From JAJZQZ01 sp963790415 (GTDB taxonomy: Bacteria > Actinomycetota > Thermoleophilia > RBG-16-64-13), in NCBI GenBank assembly GCA_963790415.1, contig CAWBOK010000009.1, forward strand, positions 124,001-188,000: a stretch of 64,000 nt of DNA, in the 5' to 3' direction. How positions within the stretch are numbered: the stretch's first letter is position 1; each line of letters starts with the position of its first letter. The position numbers and the translations under genes are program-made. Below, in pieces: positions 1-8,250 of the stretch. The notes beneath the pieces were generated by a model. That model was not told the origin of the DNA. It searched no databases and saw only the letters and a program-made list of their open reading frames with translations.

Positions 1-595
1 CGAGGTAGGGTCGCATGACCCTCTCTACCCGGCAGATTCTCGCGTAGAGCAGGATGTCCTCCACAGAGAAGGAGTCGCGTTCCTTGTACAGCCGGAGGGC
101 CTCGAGGGCGACATCCAGACCGAGCTTGTTGCGGTAGCGGAAGCAGTCGGCCACCGTTTTCGCCGGGCTGTAGACTTGAAGGGCGAGCCCGTCCACCCTG
201 TGTCGTTCGATGCCCTCGGTGAACATGGCACCCGTGAACCAGAACAGCCTGAGCGGAGGGTGTTCGAGACGGGGGGGCTCGACCCCTCGCTTGAGGGCCA
301 GGTACACCCGGTGAGGGATCTGGGTTGAGAGCTCATGGAAGCTAAGGGCGGAGATGAGGCACAGCACCCCGTTGGGCACCGTGGCTGCGACCGCCGCCAG
401 ATCGGGGTTCCCCAGGGGAGGCATGTCCGCGAGCCGGTAGAGACCGCGCCCGAGCCGGTCAAGGAGTCCGGCGTCGCGCATGGCGTAGAGGGTGCGAGGA
501 TGAATGCCTGCGGCCAGGACCTCCCGTGTCCGCAGGATGCCGCCCGTGCTTCGGAATACCTCAAGCGCGCGCTCGATGCTGGGCTGCTCGTTCAT
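1..595 (-). CDS. AbiEi-type antitoxin / transcriptional regulator, cut by the window edge
   Basis: A minus-strand frame stays open from an ATG at 595 to the left edge, giving 198 residues with no stop. The N-terminus (MNEQPSIERALEVFRSTGG) leads into a winged-helix-like segment (GILRTREVLAAGIHPRTLY) and then the LLDRLGRGLYRLAD and SALSFHEL stretches typical of the AbiEi_4-type antitoxin domain of type IV toxin-antitoxin systems. Residues near LQVYSPAKTVADCFRYR also fit that family. In such systems the antitoxin gene is followed, usually with an overlap, by the nucleotidyltransferase toxin AbiEii; here that gene would lie beyond position 1 and cannot be checked. No Shine-Dalgarno sequence precedes the ATG. 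The product could instead be a stand-alone regulator of the same fold. Confidence 0.75.
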   Translation of the reverse strand, partial: MNEQPSIERALEVFRSTGGILRTREVLAAGIHPRTLYAMRDAGLLDRLGRGLYRLADMPPLGNPDLAAVAATVPNGVLCLISALSFHELSTQIPHRVYLALKRGVEPPRLEHPPLRLFWFTGAMFTEGIERHRVDGLALQVYSPAKTVADCFRYRNKLGLDVALEALRLYKERDSFSVEDILLYARICRVERVMRPYL

Positions 596-605
596 GACGT
601 GGATA

Positions 606-636
606 AATATACCAGCAATTGTGTCTGACTGCTGGT
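606..636 (-). promoter_or_regulatory. Putative promoter and inverted-repeat operator of the AbiEi-like gene
   Basis: On the minus strand a TATATT -10 element lies at 611-606, about 11 bases before the ATG at 595, so the transcript would be leaderless or nearly so. Immediately upstream is a perfect 7-bp inverted repeat, ACCAGCA (611-617) and TGCTGGT (630-636), separated by 12 bases and abutting the -10 element. AbiEi antitoxins are known to autoregulate by binding inverted repeats in their promoter, which fits this placement. No convincing -35 hexamer is seen. Confidence 0.5.
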
Positions 637-662
637 AAGTCTATCCGCGGCACCCGGCGCCC

Positions 663-782
663 ACTCCGATCGCGGGCGTTCCATGCAAACTCTTGATCGG
701 CGGCAACCACGCCGCCATCGCCCGCTGGCGACGGGAGCACGCCGTCTGCCGCAGTGGGCTGGTTCGCCTGCCGGCGCGTGAG
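663..782 (+). pseudogene. trmD: C-terminal fragment of tRNA (guanine-N1)-methyltransferase TrmD
   Basis: This frame reads VPCKLLIGGNHAAIARWRRE followed by HAVCRSGLVR. It matches the end of TrmD, where a VPEVLLSGNHA..I..WRR segment precedes a short basic tail. Only about 40 residues are recognisable. The SAM-binding trefoil knot and everything upstream are missing, and the DNA to the left is the oppositely oriented AbiEi-like gene. trmD normally sits directly before rplS, whose gene begins about 3.5 kb downstream here, so this is probably a remnant of an ancestral trmD-rplS junction. Alternatively it marks an assembly join. A functional trmD would have to be elsewhere. Confidence 0.55.
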
Positions 783-952
783 AGCACGAGCCCGTCTTGG
801 GCGCCACGGGTCGTGGGCACCCTAACGCGGGCCGGGCAGAACGGGGCAAGGTCCTTTGGGTCTCCGCCTGATCCCTGCAGCGGGGGTCTTGTGGTCTGTC
901 CAGCAGGCCGCGGTTGACTGACCAAGACCACAACGAAAAGGAGGCCTCGTGG

Positions 953-1993
953 GTGACACATTTCGACGTGATCATGGCTGCCTATCCGACGCTGGAGGCG
1001 GCCGAGAAAGACTTCGACGGGTTGGTGGCACTCGTCAAGGAGAAGAAGGTCAGGACCGAGGGCGTGATCCTTGTCGAACACGACATGGATGGCGAGGTCC
1101 ACGTCAGTCAGACCGCCGACCACCTCGGTCGCAAGGGTCTAGGCTGGGGCGGCGGCGTCGGCGTGCTCGTCGGCCTGGCGGCGCCGCCGCTGCTGGCCTC
1201 TGTCGCGGTCGGCGCCGCGGCCGGCGGCCTGATCGGCAAGTTCACGCACCACAAGGTCAAGAGCAGCATGGAGAGCGGCCTCGGCGACAAGCTCAAGCCG
1301 GGCACGGCAGCCGTCATCGCCATGGTCGACAGACGAGGACCGCCTGGCCGCGGAACGGGCGCTCGCCGGTACGCCGGCCAAGTCGGTCGCCACCATGGAC
1401 AAGAAAGGCGTGCGCGGCCTGAAAGACGCCCTTGCCGAGGCCGCGCTCAAGTTCGTCCCCGACCGCACGGTGCTCCCCATCCCCGACCCCGCCTTCGGGG
1501 GCGTCATAGGCCGCTCGCTGCGCAGCTCCGCGGCCGATTGGACGATCAACATGACGCCGACGCCCCCCGAGGGCGCCCCAACGTACTGCTGGTCCTCATC
1601 GATGACGCCGGCTTCGGCAACCCGAGCACCTTCGGCGGCCCCATCGACACGCCCACTATGACGCGCGTCGCCGAGGCCGGCCTCACCTACGATCACTTCC
1701 ACGTGACGGCGCTCTGCTCGCCGACCCGCGCGGCGCTGCTCACCGGCCGCAACCACCACACCGTCGGCTTCGGCTCAGTCGGCGAGTTCCCCGGTCCCTT
1801 CCCCGGCTACACCTCCTCGCGGCCCAAGGACTGCGCCCCGTTCGTGCGCGTGCTGCAGGGCAACGGCTACTCGACCGGGGGCTTCGGCAAGTGGCACCTG
1901 ACGCCCGACCACGTGCAGGGGCCGGCCGAGCCTGAGAGCGACAAACAAACTCAATCTCGGCCGCGAGGACGGCGCCGACAGGCGTCTTGCTAG
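953..1993 (+). pseudogene. DUF1269 domain fused to an arylsulfatase-type domain, frameshifted and truncated
   Basis: The likely start is GTG 953, seven bases after AAGGAGG. Residues 1-170 look like a DUF1269 membrane-associated domain (THFDVIMAAYPTLEAAEKDF, then a Gly/Ala-rich hydrophobic hairpin GVGVLVGLAAPPLLASVAVG). It continues into a sulfatase domain: PNVLLVLIDDAGFGN, the formylglycine signature CSPTRAALLTG with its modifiable Cys, and GKWHLTPD. Two compensating indels, an extra base near 1330 and a missing one near 1580, put the middle out of frame. After about position 1920 the sequence stops resembling a sulfatase and ends at TAG 1991-1993, so most of the sulfatase C-terminal half is missing. 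It overlaps the end of the convergent pdhB-like gene by 4 bases. A broken gene or chimeric join is most likely. Confidence 0.6.
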
Positions 1994-2958
1994 GCGACCA
2001 GTCCTTTCGCGGCCTCGACGATGCGCTCCACGGAGGGTACGTACATCCCCTCGGCCAATGGACCCGGCGGCACCGGGATGTCGGGCGCGGCCACGCGCAC
2101 GATGGGTGCTTTGAGCAGGTCGAAGGCTTCCTCGGCCACCATGGCGGCGATCTCGGAGCCCACTCCGCCGCGCTTGCGTCCCTCTTCCACGGTCACCAGA
2201 CGTCCGGTCTTGGCCACCGAGGCGAAGAGGGTCTCGCGATCGAAGGGCTTCAGGGTGCGGGGGTCGATCACTTCGGCCGATATGCCGGCGGCCTCGAGCG
2301 CCCCCGCCGCCTCGAGCGCGCGTCCGACCATGCTGCCCAGGGCGAGCACGGTGACGTCGGAGCCGGGGCGCAGCACGTTGGCCGCGCCGAAGGGCACCAG
2401 GAACTCCTCGTCGGGCACCTCTTGGGGCATGAAATAGAGGAACTTGTGCTCGAACACCAGCACCGGGTCGTCGTCGCGGATGGCGGTCTTGAGCAGGCCG
2501 TAGGCGTCCACCGGGTTGGAGGGCACCGCTATCTTGAGCCCGGGTGAGTTGAGGAAGGAGGCCTCGGTCACCTGGCTGTGGTTGTAGCCGATGGCGAAGC
2601 CGGCGCCGCCGGCGGTGCGGATGACCAGGGGCACCGTGGTCTGGCCCCCGGTCATGTAGGTCCAGGAGGAGATCTGGTTGGCGATCTCGTCCATGGCCAG
2701 GTACATGAAATCGGCGAACATGATCTCGGCGACCGGCCGCAGGCCGGTGATGGCAAGACCGAGAGCGATCCCGGCGATGCCGTTCTCCCAGATGGGGGAG
2801 TCGATCATCCGGTCCTCTCCGTACCGGTCCACCAGCCCGCTGGTGGTGCCGAACATGCCGGTGCGCACGTCTTCACCCACCACCACCACGCGTTCGTCGC
2901 GGGCCATCTCCTCAGCCAGCGCACGGTTGATCGCAGCCATATAGGGCATCACGGCCAT
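1990..2958 (-). CDS. Thiamine-diphosphate-dependent dehydrogenase E1 beta subunit (pyruvate/acetoin type)
   Basis: A 322-residue transketolase-like beta subunit. It has the family start (AAINRALAEEMARDERVVVVGED), the FADFMYLAMDEIANQ and GYNHSQ segments, and the C-terminal transketolase domain (ADVTVLA-like GSDVTVLALGSMV, IDPRTLKPFD, EEGRKRGGVGSEI). It pairs with the alpha subunit encoded just upstream, whose stop lies 2 bases before this ATG, so the two are co-transcribed. The heterotetramer decarboxylates a 2-oxo acid or acetoin and passes the acyl group to a lipoyl E2. No E2 or E3 gene is present in the window, so the substrate cannot be fixed; acetoin dehydrogenase AcoB is an equal alternative. 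Confidence 0.88.
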   Translation of the reverse strand: MAVMPYMAAINRALAEEMARDERVVVVGEDVRTGMFGTTSGLVDRYGEDRMIDSPIWENGIAGIALGLAITGLRPVAEIMFADFMYLAMDEIANQISSWTYMTGGQTTVPLVIRTAGGAGFAIGYNHSQVTEASFLNSPGLKIAVPSNPVDAYGLLKTAIRDDDPVLVFEHKFLYFMPQEVPDEEFLVPFGAANVLRPGSDVTVLALGSMVGRALEAAGALEAAGISAEVIDPRTLKPFDRETLFASVAKTGRLVTVEEGRKRGGVGSEIAAMVAEEAFDLLKAPIVRVAAPDIPVPPGPLAEGMYVPSVERIVEAAKGLVA

Positions 2959-2960
2959 GT

Positions 2961-3975
2961 CTACCTCCCCTCCCCGGTGGCGGGGACGCCGGCGCTTCGA
3001 CCCTCGTCGGAGGATGTCCCCGAGAAGACACCGGCCAGCATCTGGTCGTAGGTGGTGTCGGGCAGAGCCTGGGCCGCGGCGATGGCGGCGGCCACCTCGG
3101 CGTGGATCTCGTCCTTGATGCGGGTGAGGTCGTCGGCGCCGACGGCGCCGTCATCGAGCAGGTGCTGCCCGCAGACGATGATGGGGTCGCGTTCCTGCCA
3201 GCGGCAGACATCCTCTTCGCACATGTAGGAGCCGTCGTCGCCACTCCAGTGGGGTCCTGTGCGGTAGGTCTTGAACTCCAGGAAGCGGGGTCCGCCGCCG
3301 GCCCGCACCGTCGTCGATGGCTCCGCGCATGGTCTCATAGACGGTGACCACGTCGTTGCCGTCGGCGATCGTCCAGGGGATGCCGTAGCCCTCGGCCCGC
3401 GGCGCCACGTCGGCGGTGCACACGTGCCCGCTGTAGTGAGAGAGCTCGCACCACTCGTTGTTGGTCATGGCGAAGATGAGGGGGAGCTTCCAGAGTGCGG
3501 CCGCGTTCAGGGCGGAGCCGAAGTCGGCCTGGCTGGAGGTGCCCTCACCGAAGCAGAGCACGGTCACCTGACCGGAGTTGCGCAGCTTTGCCGACAGGGC
3601 GGCGCCTACAGCGATGGAGTAGTCGGCGCCCAGGCTGCCCACCAGGCCGATCAGTCCCACGCCGTAGTCGGAGAGGTGAAGGCCGCCCTTGCCCCGGGCC
3701 GGACCGGCGGGCTTGGTATAGTACTCGGCCCAGATGCGGTCCTGGGTCATGCCCTTGCCTACGTATTCCGCGAGTCCCCGGTGGGTCGGCAGCAGGTAGT
3801 CGTATGGGGCCAGAGCGTGGCCGATGCCGACGCCTATGGCCTCCTGCCCGGTCCCGAAGTGGCCCATGAGGTAGAACTCCTTGCGCTCCAGCATCGCCGC
3901 CCAGACCTCTTCGGCCTCGCGTGTGGTCACGAGCTTGCGGTAGAGGGCGAGAAGGGTGTCGGTGTCGATGGCCAT
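2961..3975 (-). CDS. Thiamine-diphosphate-dependent dehydrogenase E1 alpha subunit (frameshifted)
   Basis: It starts at ATG 3975 after an AAGGAGG site. It shows the E1-alpha features: LMGHFGTGQEAIGVGIGHAL, the HRGLAEYVGKG loop and the thiamine-pyrophosphate motif GEGTSSQ ending in the conserved TNNEW. Near 3310 the frame changes, with one extra G in the GACGAC-GTG context: the first frame ends ETMRGAIDD and the second continues VRAGGGPRFLEFKTYRTGPH to the stop at 2961. Joined, the product is about 337 residues, normal for AcoA/PdhA. It probably forms an alpha2-beta2 E1 with the next gene. Confidence 0.85.
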
Positions 3976-4196
3976 GCAGGTTCCTCCTTCGGTGGATCAC
4001 CGTGCGTCCCATCCGCCTGCCGGAGAAACTCGGTCCGCGGGGTCGCGGTTGGCGTTTGCTCACACGACGGATGGGCGACAAGCAGATACCATCACACGCA
4101 GATCGACAAACCAGGCGGAGGCTGCAAAACGCGCGGCAAGGGCATTCGCGGGCGCTCGTCGGTACAGGGCAGAGGGTCGGTACCTTCCGTGCTGAG
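3976..4196. other. Divergent intergenic region between the E1 alpha gene and rplS
   Basis: About 220 bases with no supported gene. It separates the minus-strand E1 operon from the plus-strand rplS and must hold the E1 promoter. The best minus-strand candidate, a TTGTCG and TATCTG pair near 4110-4085 with a short 15-base spacer, is weak. A palindromic GGTACAGGGCAGAGGGTCGGTACC stretch, split into 6-base arms GGTACA/GGTACC near 4161-4184, may be an operator but is unproven. Confidence 0.3.
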
Positions 4197-4225
4197 TTGC
4201 AATACCGCCCGGAATAGGCTAGATT
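4197..4225 (+). promoter_or_regulatory. Probable housekeeping promoter of rplS
   Basis: TTGCAA (4197-4202) and TAGATT (4220-4225) are separated by exactly 17 bases and lie about 60 bases before the rplS ATG. Transcription would begin near 4232. A private promoter fits with rplS having lost its usual upstream partner trmD. Confidence 0.55.
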
Positions 4226-4283
4226 CTCTCGTCTTCAGACAGTGGGCGATACATTTGAGCACGGGACGCGAGGGATCGCATAC

Positions 4284-4631
4284 ATGAGCACCATCATTCA
4301 AGCGTTGGAACGGGAGCAGCTGCGCGAGGGTCTCCCGAGGTTCAAAGCCGGCGACACCCTCAAGGTGCACTTCAAGGTCACCGAGGGCACGCGGGAGCGC
4401 ATCCAGATCTTCCAGGGCATCTGCATCAAGAAGCAGGGCGAGGGTGTCCGCGAGACCTTCACCGTGCGCAAGCAGTCGTTCGGCGTGGGCGTGGAGCGTA
4501 CCTTCCCCCTGCATTCGCCCAAGATCGACAAGATCGAAGTGACCGCCATCGGCGACGTGCGCCGCGCCAAGCTCTACTACCTGCGCGGCAAGGTGGGCAA
4601 GAAGGCCCGCGTCAAAGAGAAGCGGATCTAG
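4284..4631 (+). CDS. rplS: 50S ribosomal protein L19
   Basis: 115 residues with the L19 hallmarks: GDTLKVHFKVTEG, RIQIFQGICI, FTVRK, VGVERTFPLHSPKI and the ending GKKARVKEKRI. L19 sits at the 30S-50S interface of the large subunit. I chose ATG 4284 (MSTIIQALERE) because it gives the family length; an in-frame ATG at 4242 would add 14 residues unlike L19. It is followed by lepB and rnhB, the common bacterial order rplS-lepB-rnhB. Confidence 0.97.
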   Translation: MSTIIQALEREQLREGLPRFKAGDTLKVHFKVTEGTRERIQIFQGICIKKQGEGVRETFTVRKQSFGVGVERTFPLHSPKIDKIEVTAIGDVRRAKLYYLRGKVGKKARVKEKRI

Positions 4632-4685
4632 GCGCCACGGGACTGTAGCTCGCGACCTCCGCGCCTCCGCGGTCTCCTGCGCGGC

Positions 4686-5258
4686 GTGGGTGGTCGTTCC
4701 CGCATCGTGCGCTCGTGGCTTCCGGCGATGAGACGAGAAGAGGGCTCCTCGCTGGTCAGCAGCCTGGTGGAGGTCGTGATCATCGTCGGCACGGCCTTCA
4801 TCTTGGCCCTGCTGATCCAGCAGTTCGTGGTCAAGCCCTTCTACATCCCGTCCGAATCCATGGAGAACACCCTGGTCAAGGGCGACCGGGTGCTGGTCAA
4901 CCGCTTCGTCTACCGGTTCACCGACCCCAAGCCGGGGGACGTGGTGGTCTTCCACCCGCCTTCTTCGCCGAAAGAGGACTACATCAAGCGGGTGGTGGCC
5001 GTGGCCGGCGACACCGTGGAGGTTCGCGACGGCAAGCTCTACGTCAACGGCGTGGCCAAGAACGAGCCCTACCTCAAGGAGCAGGTCATCGAGGGCACGT
5101 TCCCCGAGACGACGGTGCCGCCCGACTCCTTCTGGGCCATGGGCGACAACCGCAATCAGAGCGGCGACAGCCGGGTCTTCGGGCCGGTGGAAGTGAACAA
5201 GATCCTCGGCAAGGCCTTCATGATCTACTGGCCGGTGACCAAGATCGGCGGACTGTAG
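4686..5258 (+). CDS. lepB: Signal peptidase I
   Basis: A type I leader peptidase of up to 190 residues that removes signal peptides on the outer face of the membrane. A single transmembrane helix (VEVVIIVGTAFILALLI) is followed by the catalytic serine box PSESMENTL, the lysine box YIKRVVAVAGD and the conserved GDNRNQSGDSR. The start is uncertain: GTG 4686 and ATG 4728 are both in frame and neither has a strong ribosome-binding site; ATG 4728 would still keep the whole membrane helix. It is seven bases upstream of rnhB and probably co-transcribed with rplS. Confidence 0.95.
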   Translation: MGGRSRIVRSWLPAMRREEGSSLVSSLVEVVIIVGTAFILALLIQQFVVKPFYIPSESMENTLVKGDRVLVNRFVYRFTDPKPGDVVVFHPPSSPKEDYIKRVVAVAGDTVEVRDGKLYVNGVAKNEPYLKEQVIEGTFPETTVPPDSFWAMGDNRNQSGDSRVFGPVEVNKILGKAFMIYWPVTKIGGL

Positions 5259-5265
5259 CAGGCTG

Positions 5266-5937
5266 ATGGCCGAGCGGCGCTGGGATCCGGTCCGGTTCGA
5301 CCGCCGACGCCTGGCCGATCTAGGTCCCGACGCCCGGTGTCTCGCCGGGGCCGACGAAGCCGGCCGGGGGTGCCTGGCAGGACCTCTCGTGGCCGCCGCC
5401 GTGGTCTTCGACTACTCCCGGGTGCCCGCCCGTGCGCTGGCCGGCATCGACGACTCCAAGGCCCTCACCCGCGCCCGGCGCGAGGAACTCTACGGGCGCA
5501 TCCTCACGGCGGCCGACCGGGTCTCGGTGGTGAGCGTCTCCGCCGGCACCATCGACGCTCGGGGTCTCCACCGCTGCAATCTGGCCGCGCTTGCCCAAGC
5601 GCTGGCCGGTCTCGCCGGCGCGTACGACCTGGCTCTGATCGACGGGTTCGATGTCTGCCGGCCGGAACTGCGCGCTCAGGCGGTCGTGGGGGGCGACGGC
5701 AAGAGCGCCGCGGTGGGGGCGGCGTCTATCGTGGCCAAAGTCGTGCGCGACCGCCTGATGCGGGGGCTCGACGCCTGTCACCCGGATTATGGATTCGCTC
5801 AGCATGTGGGCTATGGCACCCGATGCCACCGCGAAGCACTGCGGCTCCACGGTCCGAGCGTCCTGCATCGCCGCAGTTTCGCCGGGGTGGACGACCGCCA
5901 GTTCGAGTTGTGGAAGGAGCCGGCGGGCGTCGACTGA
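5266..5937 (+). CDS. rnhB: Ribonuclease HII
   Basis: 223 residues. RNase HII cleaves the RNA strand of RNA-DNA hybrids and removes single misincorporated ribonucleotides. The signature GADEAGRGCLAGPL carries the first catalytic Asp-Glu pair. Further motifs are DDSKALTRARRE, the third acidic residue in LIDGFDV, and the KVVRDRLM...HPDYGF segment. The ATG lies 7 bases after the lepB stop, so the two are probably in one transcript. Confidence 0.95.
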   Translation: MAERRWDPVRFDRRRLADLGPDARCLAGADEAGRGCLAGPLVAAAVVFDYSRVPARALAGIDDSKALTRARREELYGRILTAADRVSVVSVSAGTIDARGLHRCNLAALAQALAGLAGAYDLALIDGFDVCRPELRAQAVVGGDGKSAAVGAASIVAKVVRDRLMRGLDACHPDYGFAQHVGYGTRCHREALRLHGPSVLHRRSFAGVDDRQFELWKEPAGVD

Positions 5938-6003
5938 CCTCCCCGCGCCGAGGCCTGCTCTGTCGAGGCCGGCGGCGCGCAGGCGTCGTCTGTCAACAGC
6001 CTC

Positions 6004-6616
6004 CTACCGCCCGCGCGGGACCACCGGCTGGTGCACTTCGACCTCCATCACGTCGGCGCCCAGCTGCCCCGGCTCGGCCAGGTACAGCTCCCGGGGCGCT
6101 CCCGAGGGCAGGTAAGGGCGCTCGCGCACCCACGCGGCCACGTGCTCGTAGGCCGCCGCGGAGCCCGCCACGGGCCCCCGGTAGAAGGCGACCACGGCCA
6201 AGTGCCGGGGAAACTCACGCACTTCCACCACGTCACCCTCCGCGGGCGCCGATGGCGCCGGCGCGTCCGGCTTCTCCGTGACGCGCTGGGCGCCCGCGGC
6301 GATGGCGGCGCGGGCCACCTCCGCGTCGGGGCCCGAGACGGGCATGCACAGGCTGAGGCGACAGATGTCGGCCGGAGTGGATGGCGGTTGCCCGTAGAAG
6401 ATGCCGACGACGTTGCCCGTGGGCAGGACGCCTACCTGCTCCGCCCAGGCCTTGAGGCGTCGGAACGGACCCGCGAGATCGCCGTAGGCGCCCCGCGTCG
6501 TCAGCATGGCCGCCTGGAAACCGGGCACGTGACGCAGCTGCACGGCTCCCAGGATGGTCTCGGTGGCCGGGGCCTTTTCCGAGGCTACGGGTCTTCTCCG
6601 GGGTGGCGTCGGTCAC
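6004..6616 (-). CDS. GyrI-like (SOUL/AraC-effector-binding) domain protein, frameshifted
   Basis: It begins at GTG 6616 just after an AAGGAG site (MTDATPEKTRSLGK). An extra base near 6560 breaks the frame, which resumes as ETILGAVQLRHVPGFQAAML and runs to the stop at 6004, for about 203 residues. The pattern of a RHVPGFQ start, a long helix (PFRRLKAWAEQVG), FYGQPPSTPADICRLSLCMPV and a second half ending AYEHVAAWVRERPY is that of GyrI-like small-molecule-binding proteins. It has no DNA-binding domain. The ligand is unknown. It is transcribed towards rnhB and divergently from the membrane-protein gene at 6807. Confidence 0.65.
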
Positions 6617-6806
6617 GGTCGCTCCTTGTTCACGTGAGGGTTCCATCCCCGGCCGGGCGGGGCGTGGCTCCAGGGCAGGGCGTGGCTCCTATGGTAGCGC
6701 GCGCGGGCCGGGTGCGGCCAGGCGGGGACGGGCTGTGGAGCGTCTCCCCTCCACGCGGTACCATGTACGAAATGACCGACACGGCTCACACCGGTAGCGC
6801 CGAGTG

Positions 6807-7535
6807 ATGCCTGCCACTGCGCAGACCGCCCGCCGATTCTCGTTCCTGATGGGGCTCCGCGACCCCGTGGTGCTCATCCTGCTTCTTGCCGCCGTGTTCG
6901 ACGGGATATCCGACAACTGGGTGCACGCCCTCTTCCTGGGTGGGGTGGGGATCGCCTTGGCGGGGGATGTCTATCGCCGCCGCAGGACGAACGAGATCGA
7001 CGGCCGGCCGCACCTCTCCCGACGTGCCCGTGGAGGCGGACGACGCCTGCGCGCCCGGGGGAGCGGCGGGAGCGATCACCTTCGCCCGAGGTGGCGCCGC
7101 CGCGATGGAGGAACCCGGCGCTGCGGTCTTCATCCCGTGCCGAGTCGAGCGCTTTCTGGACCGTCCTCTACGCCTCGGCCGGGATCGCGTACGCGCTCGT
7201 GGTCGGCGGATTCCCTCGCTACTCGTGGCCCGCCACCGTGGCCGTGGCAGGCCTGGGGGCGGCGATCATCGCCCGGGGATGGGCCGAACCGCCGGCCCGC
7301 TCCTATGCCCCTTCCGCATCCGGGCGCCGAGGGGTCATCGCCTGGACGGCCGTGTTCGTGGCCGGAGCGCTCTGGGAACTCGCCGCTCTTCTCCTGCAGC
7401 CCGATCTGATGACCGACTCCTACGCCCACCCCACCATCAGCGTGCTGTCGCGACCCCTTGCTGCTCACACACACGGGCCGGTCTCTGGCGCTTCTGGCGT
7501 GGCTCGGGTGCGGGTGGTTCCTGGTGAAGCGATGA
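6807..7535 (+). CDS. Hypothetical membrane protein with several frameshifts
   Basis: The frame opens at ATG 6807 (MPATAQTARRFSFLMGLRDP) with two predicted membrane segments (VVLILLLAAVFDGI and ALFLGGVGIALAGDVY). It is lost near 7020-7110, resumes as FWTVLYASAGIAYALVVGGF with more hydrophobic segments (WPATVAVAGLGAAIIA and IAWTAVFVAGALWELAALLL), and after another indel near 7455 ends THTGRSLALLAWLGCGWF at TGA 7533-7535. The middle linker cannot be assigned confidently to one frame. I recognise no family. The gene ends 16 bases before the DUF6186-like gene and the two share a membrane character, suggesting a pair. Confidence 0.5.
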
Positions 7536-7551
7536 GCGCCCCGGGGACCAG

Positions 7552-7752
7552 ATGAGCACCCACACGATCACCATAGCGGGCTACGTGGTGATCGTCTTGG
7601 CCATGGTGGCACTGGAGGTATCGAGTTCGTTCCGCGGGTCGGGCATCCCGTCGTTCGGCCACGTGGTCGCGCGGATCATGCGCACCCGTTCGGGGCGGGT
7701 CGGTCTGTTGGCGGCGTGGGCTTGGGTGGGGTTGCACTTCTTCGCCCGGTAG
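7552..7752 (+). CDS. DUF6186-like small membrane protein
   Basis: 66 residues: an N-terminal membrane helix (ITIAGYVVIVLAMVALEV), a short polar stretch (IPSFGHVVARIMRTRSGRVG) and a second hydrophobic end (LLAAWAWVGLHFFAR). This layout and the HFFAR ending match, from memory, a small uncharacterised actinobacterial family (DUF6186). Function is unknown. It lies directly after the preceding multi-span protein and is probably co-translated with it. Confidence 0.6.
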   Translation: MSTHTITIAGYVVIVLAMVALEVSSSFRGSGIPSFGHVVARIMRTRSGRVGLLAAWAWVGLHFFAR

Positions 7753-7879
7753 GGCGGACAGCGACGGGCCTGGGCGTCGCCAACGTACGACCAAAGTCCA
7801 CTGCCCGTCTGCCCTCTTCCTCTCTATTCTCGCGTTGCGGACCCGGCCCGAAGCCGGAAGCAGCAGGGAGGAGACCGAC

Positions 7880-8248
7880 ATGGGCGCGACGGCGGTGCAG
7901 CGTGGGCGGGCGGCGGAAGAGGCGACCGCGGACTACCTCGCGGGGCGGGGGTGGAGGATCCTGGCCCGGAATCAGCGCACCCCGGTCGGCGAGTTGGACT
8001 TGGTCTGCGAGGATGGTCTGGTCCTGGTCATGGTCGAGGTCAAAGCCCGCTCGAGCGACACCTTCGGGCAGCCCCTGGAGAGTATCGGGCCGCGCAAAGA
8101 GCGCCGCCTGCGGGCCGCCGCCGGCTGGTGGTTGGCCGAACATGGCGGTTGTCGTCACGGAGTGCGCTTCGATGTCGTCGTCGTGGAACTGCAGAGAGAC
8201 GGCGGCCTCCACAGCTTGGCTCATCTCGCCGACATCTTCGGTCGCTGA
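7880..8248 (+). CDS. yraN: YraN-family (UPF0102) putative endonuclease
   Basis: 122 residues starting at ATG 7880 after GGAGGAG. It shows the restriction-endonuclease-like fold of the family: GRAAEEATADYLAGRGW, the acidic GELDLVCEDG strand, the VMVEVKARSS catalytic E-x-K, and GWWLAEHG...RFDVVVVEL. No biochemical role is firmly established for the family. It sits between rnhB and comM-dprA, as in many bacteria, and ends 2 bases before the comM start. Confidence 0.92.
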   Translation: MGATAVQRGRAAEEATADYLAGRGWRILARNQRTPVGELDLVCEDGLVLVMVEVKARSSDTFGQPLESIGPRKERRLRAAAGWWLAEHGGCRHGVRFDVVVVELQRDGGLHSLAHLADIFGR

Positions 8249-8250
8249 GC

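Noticed and set aside
5989..6003. CAACAGCCTC after rnhB resembles the inverse of the AGGCTGTTG end of the repeat family.
   Set aside because: Only about 10 bases match and the flanking sequence does not align with the other two copies, so it may be chance.
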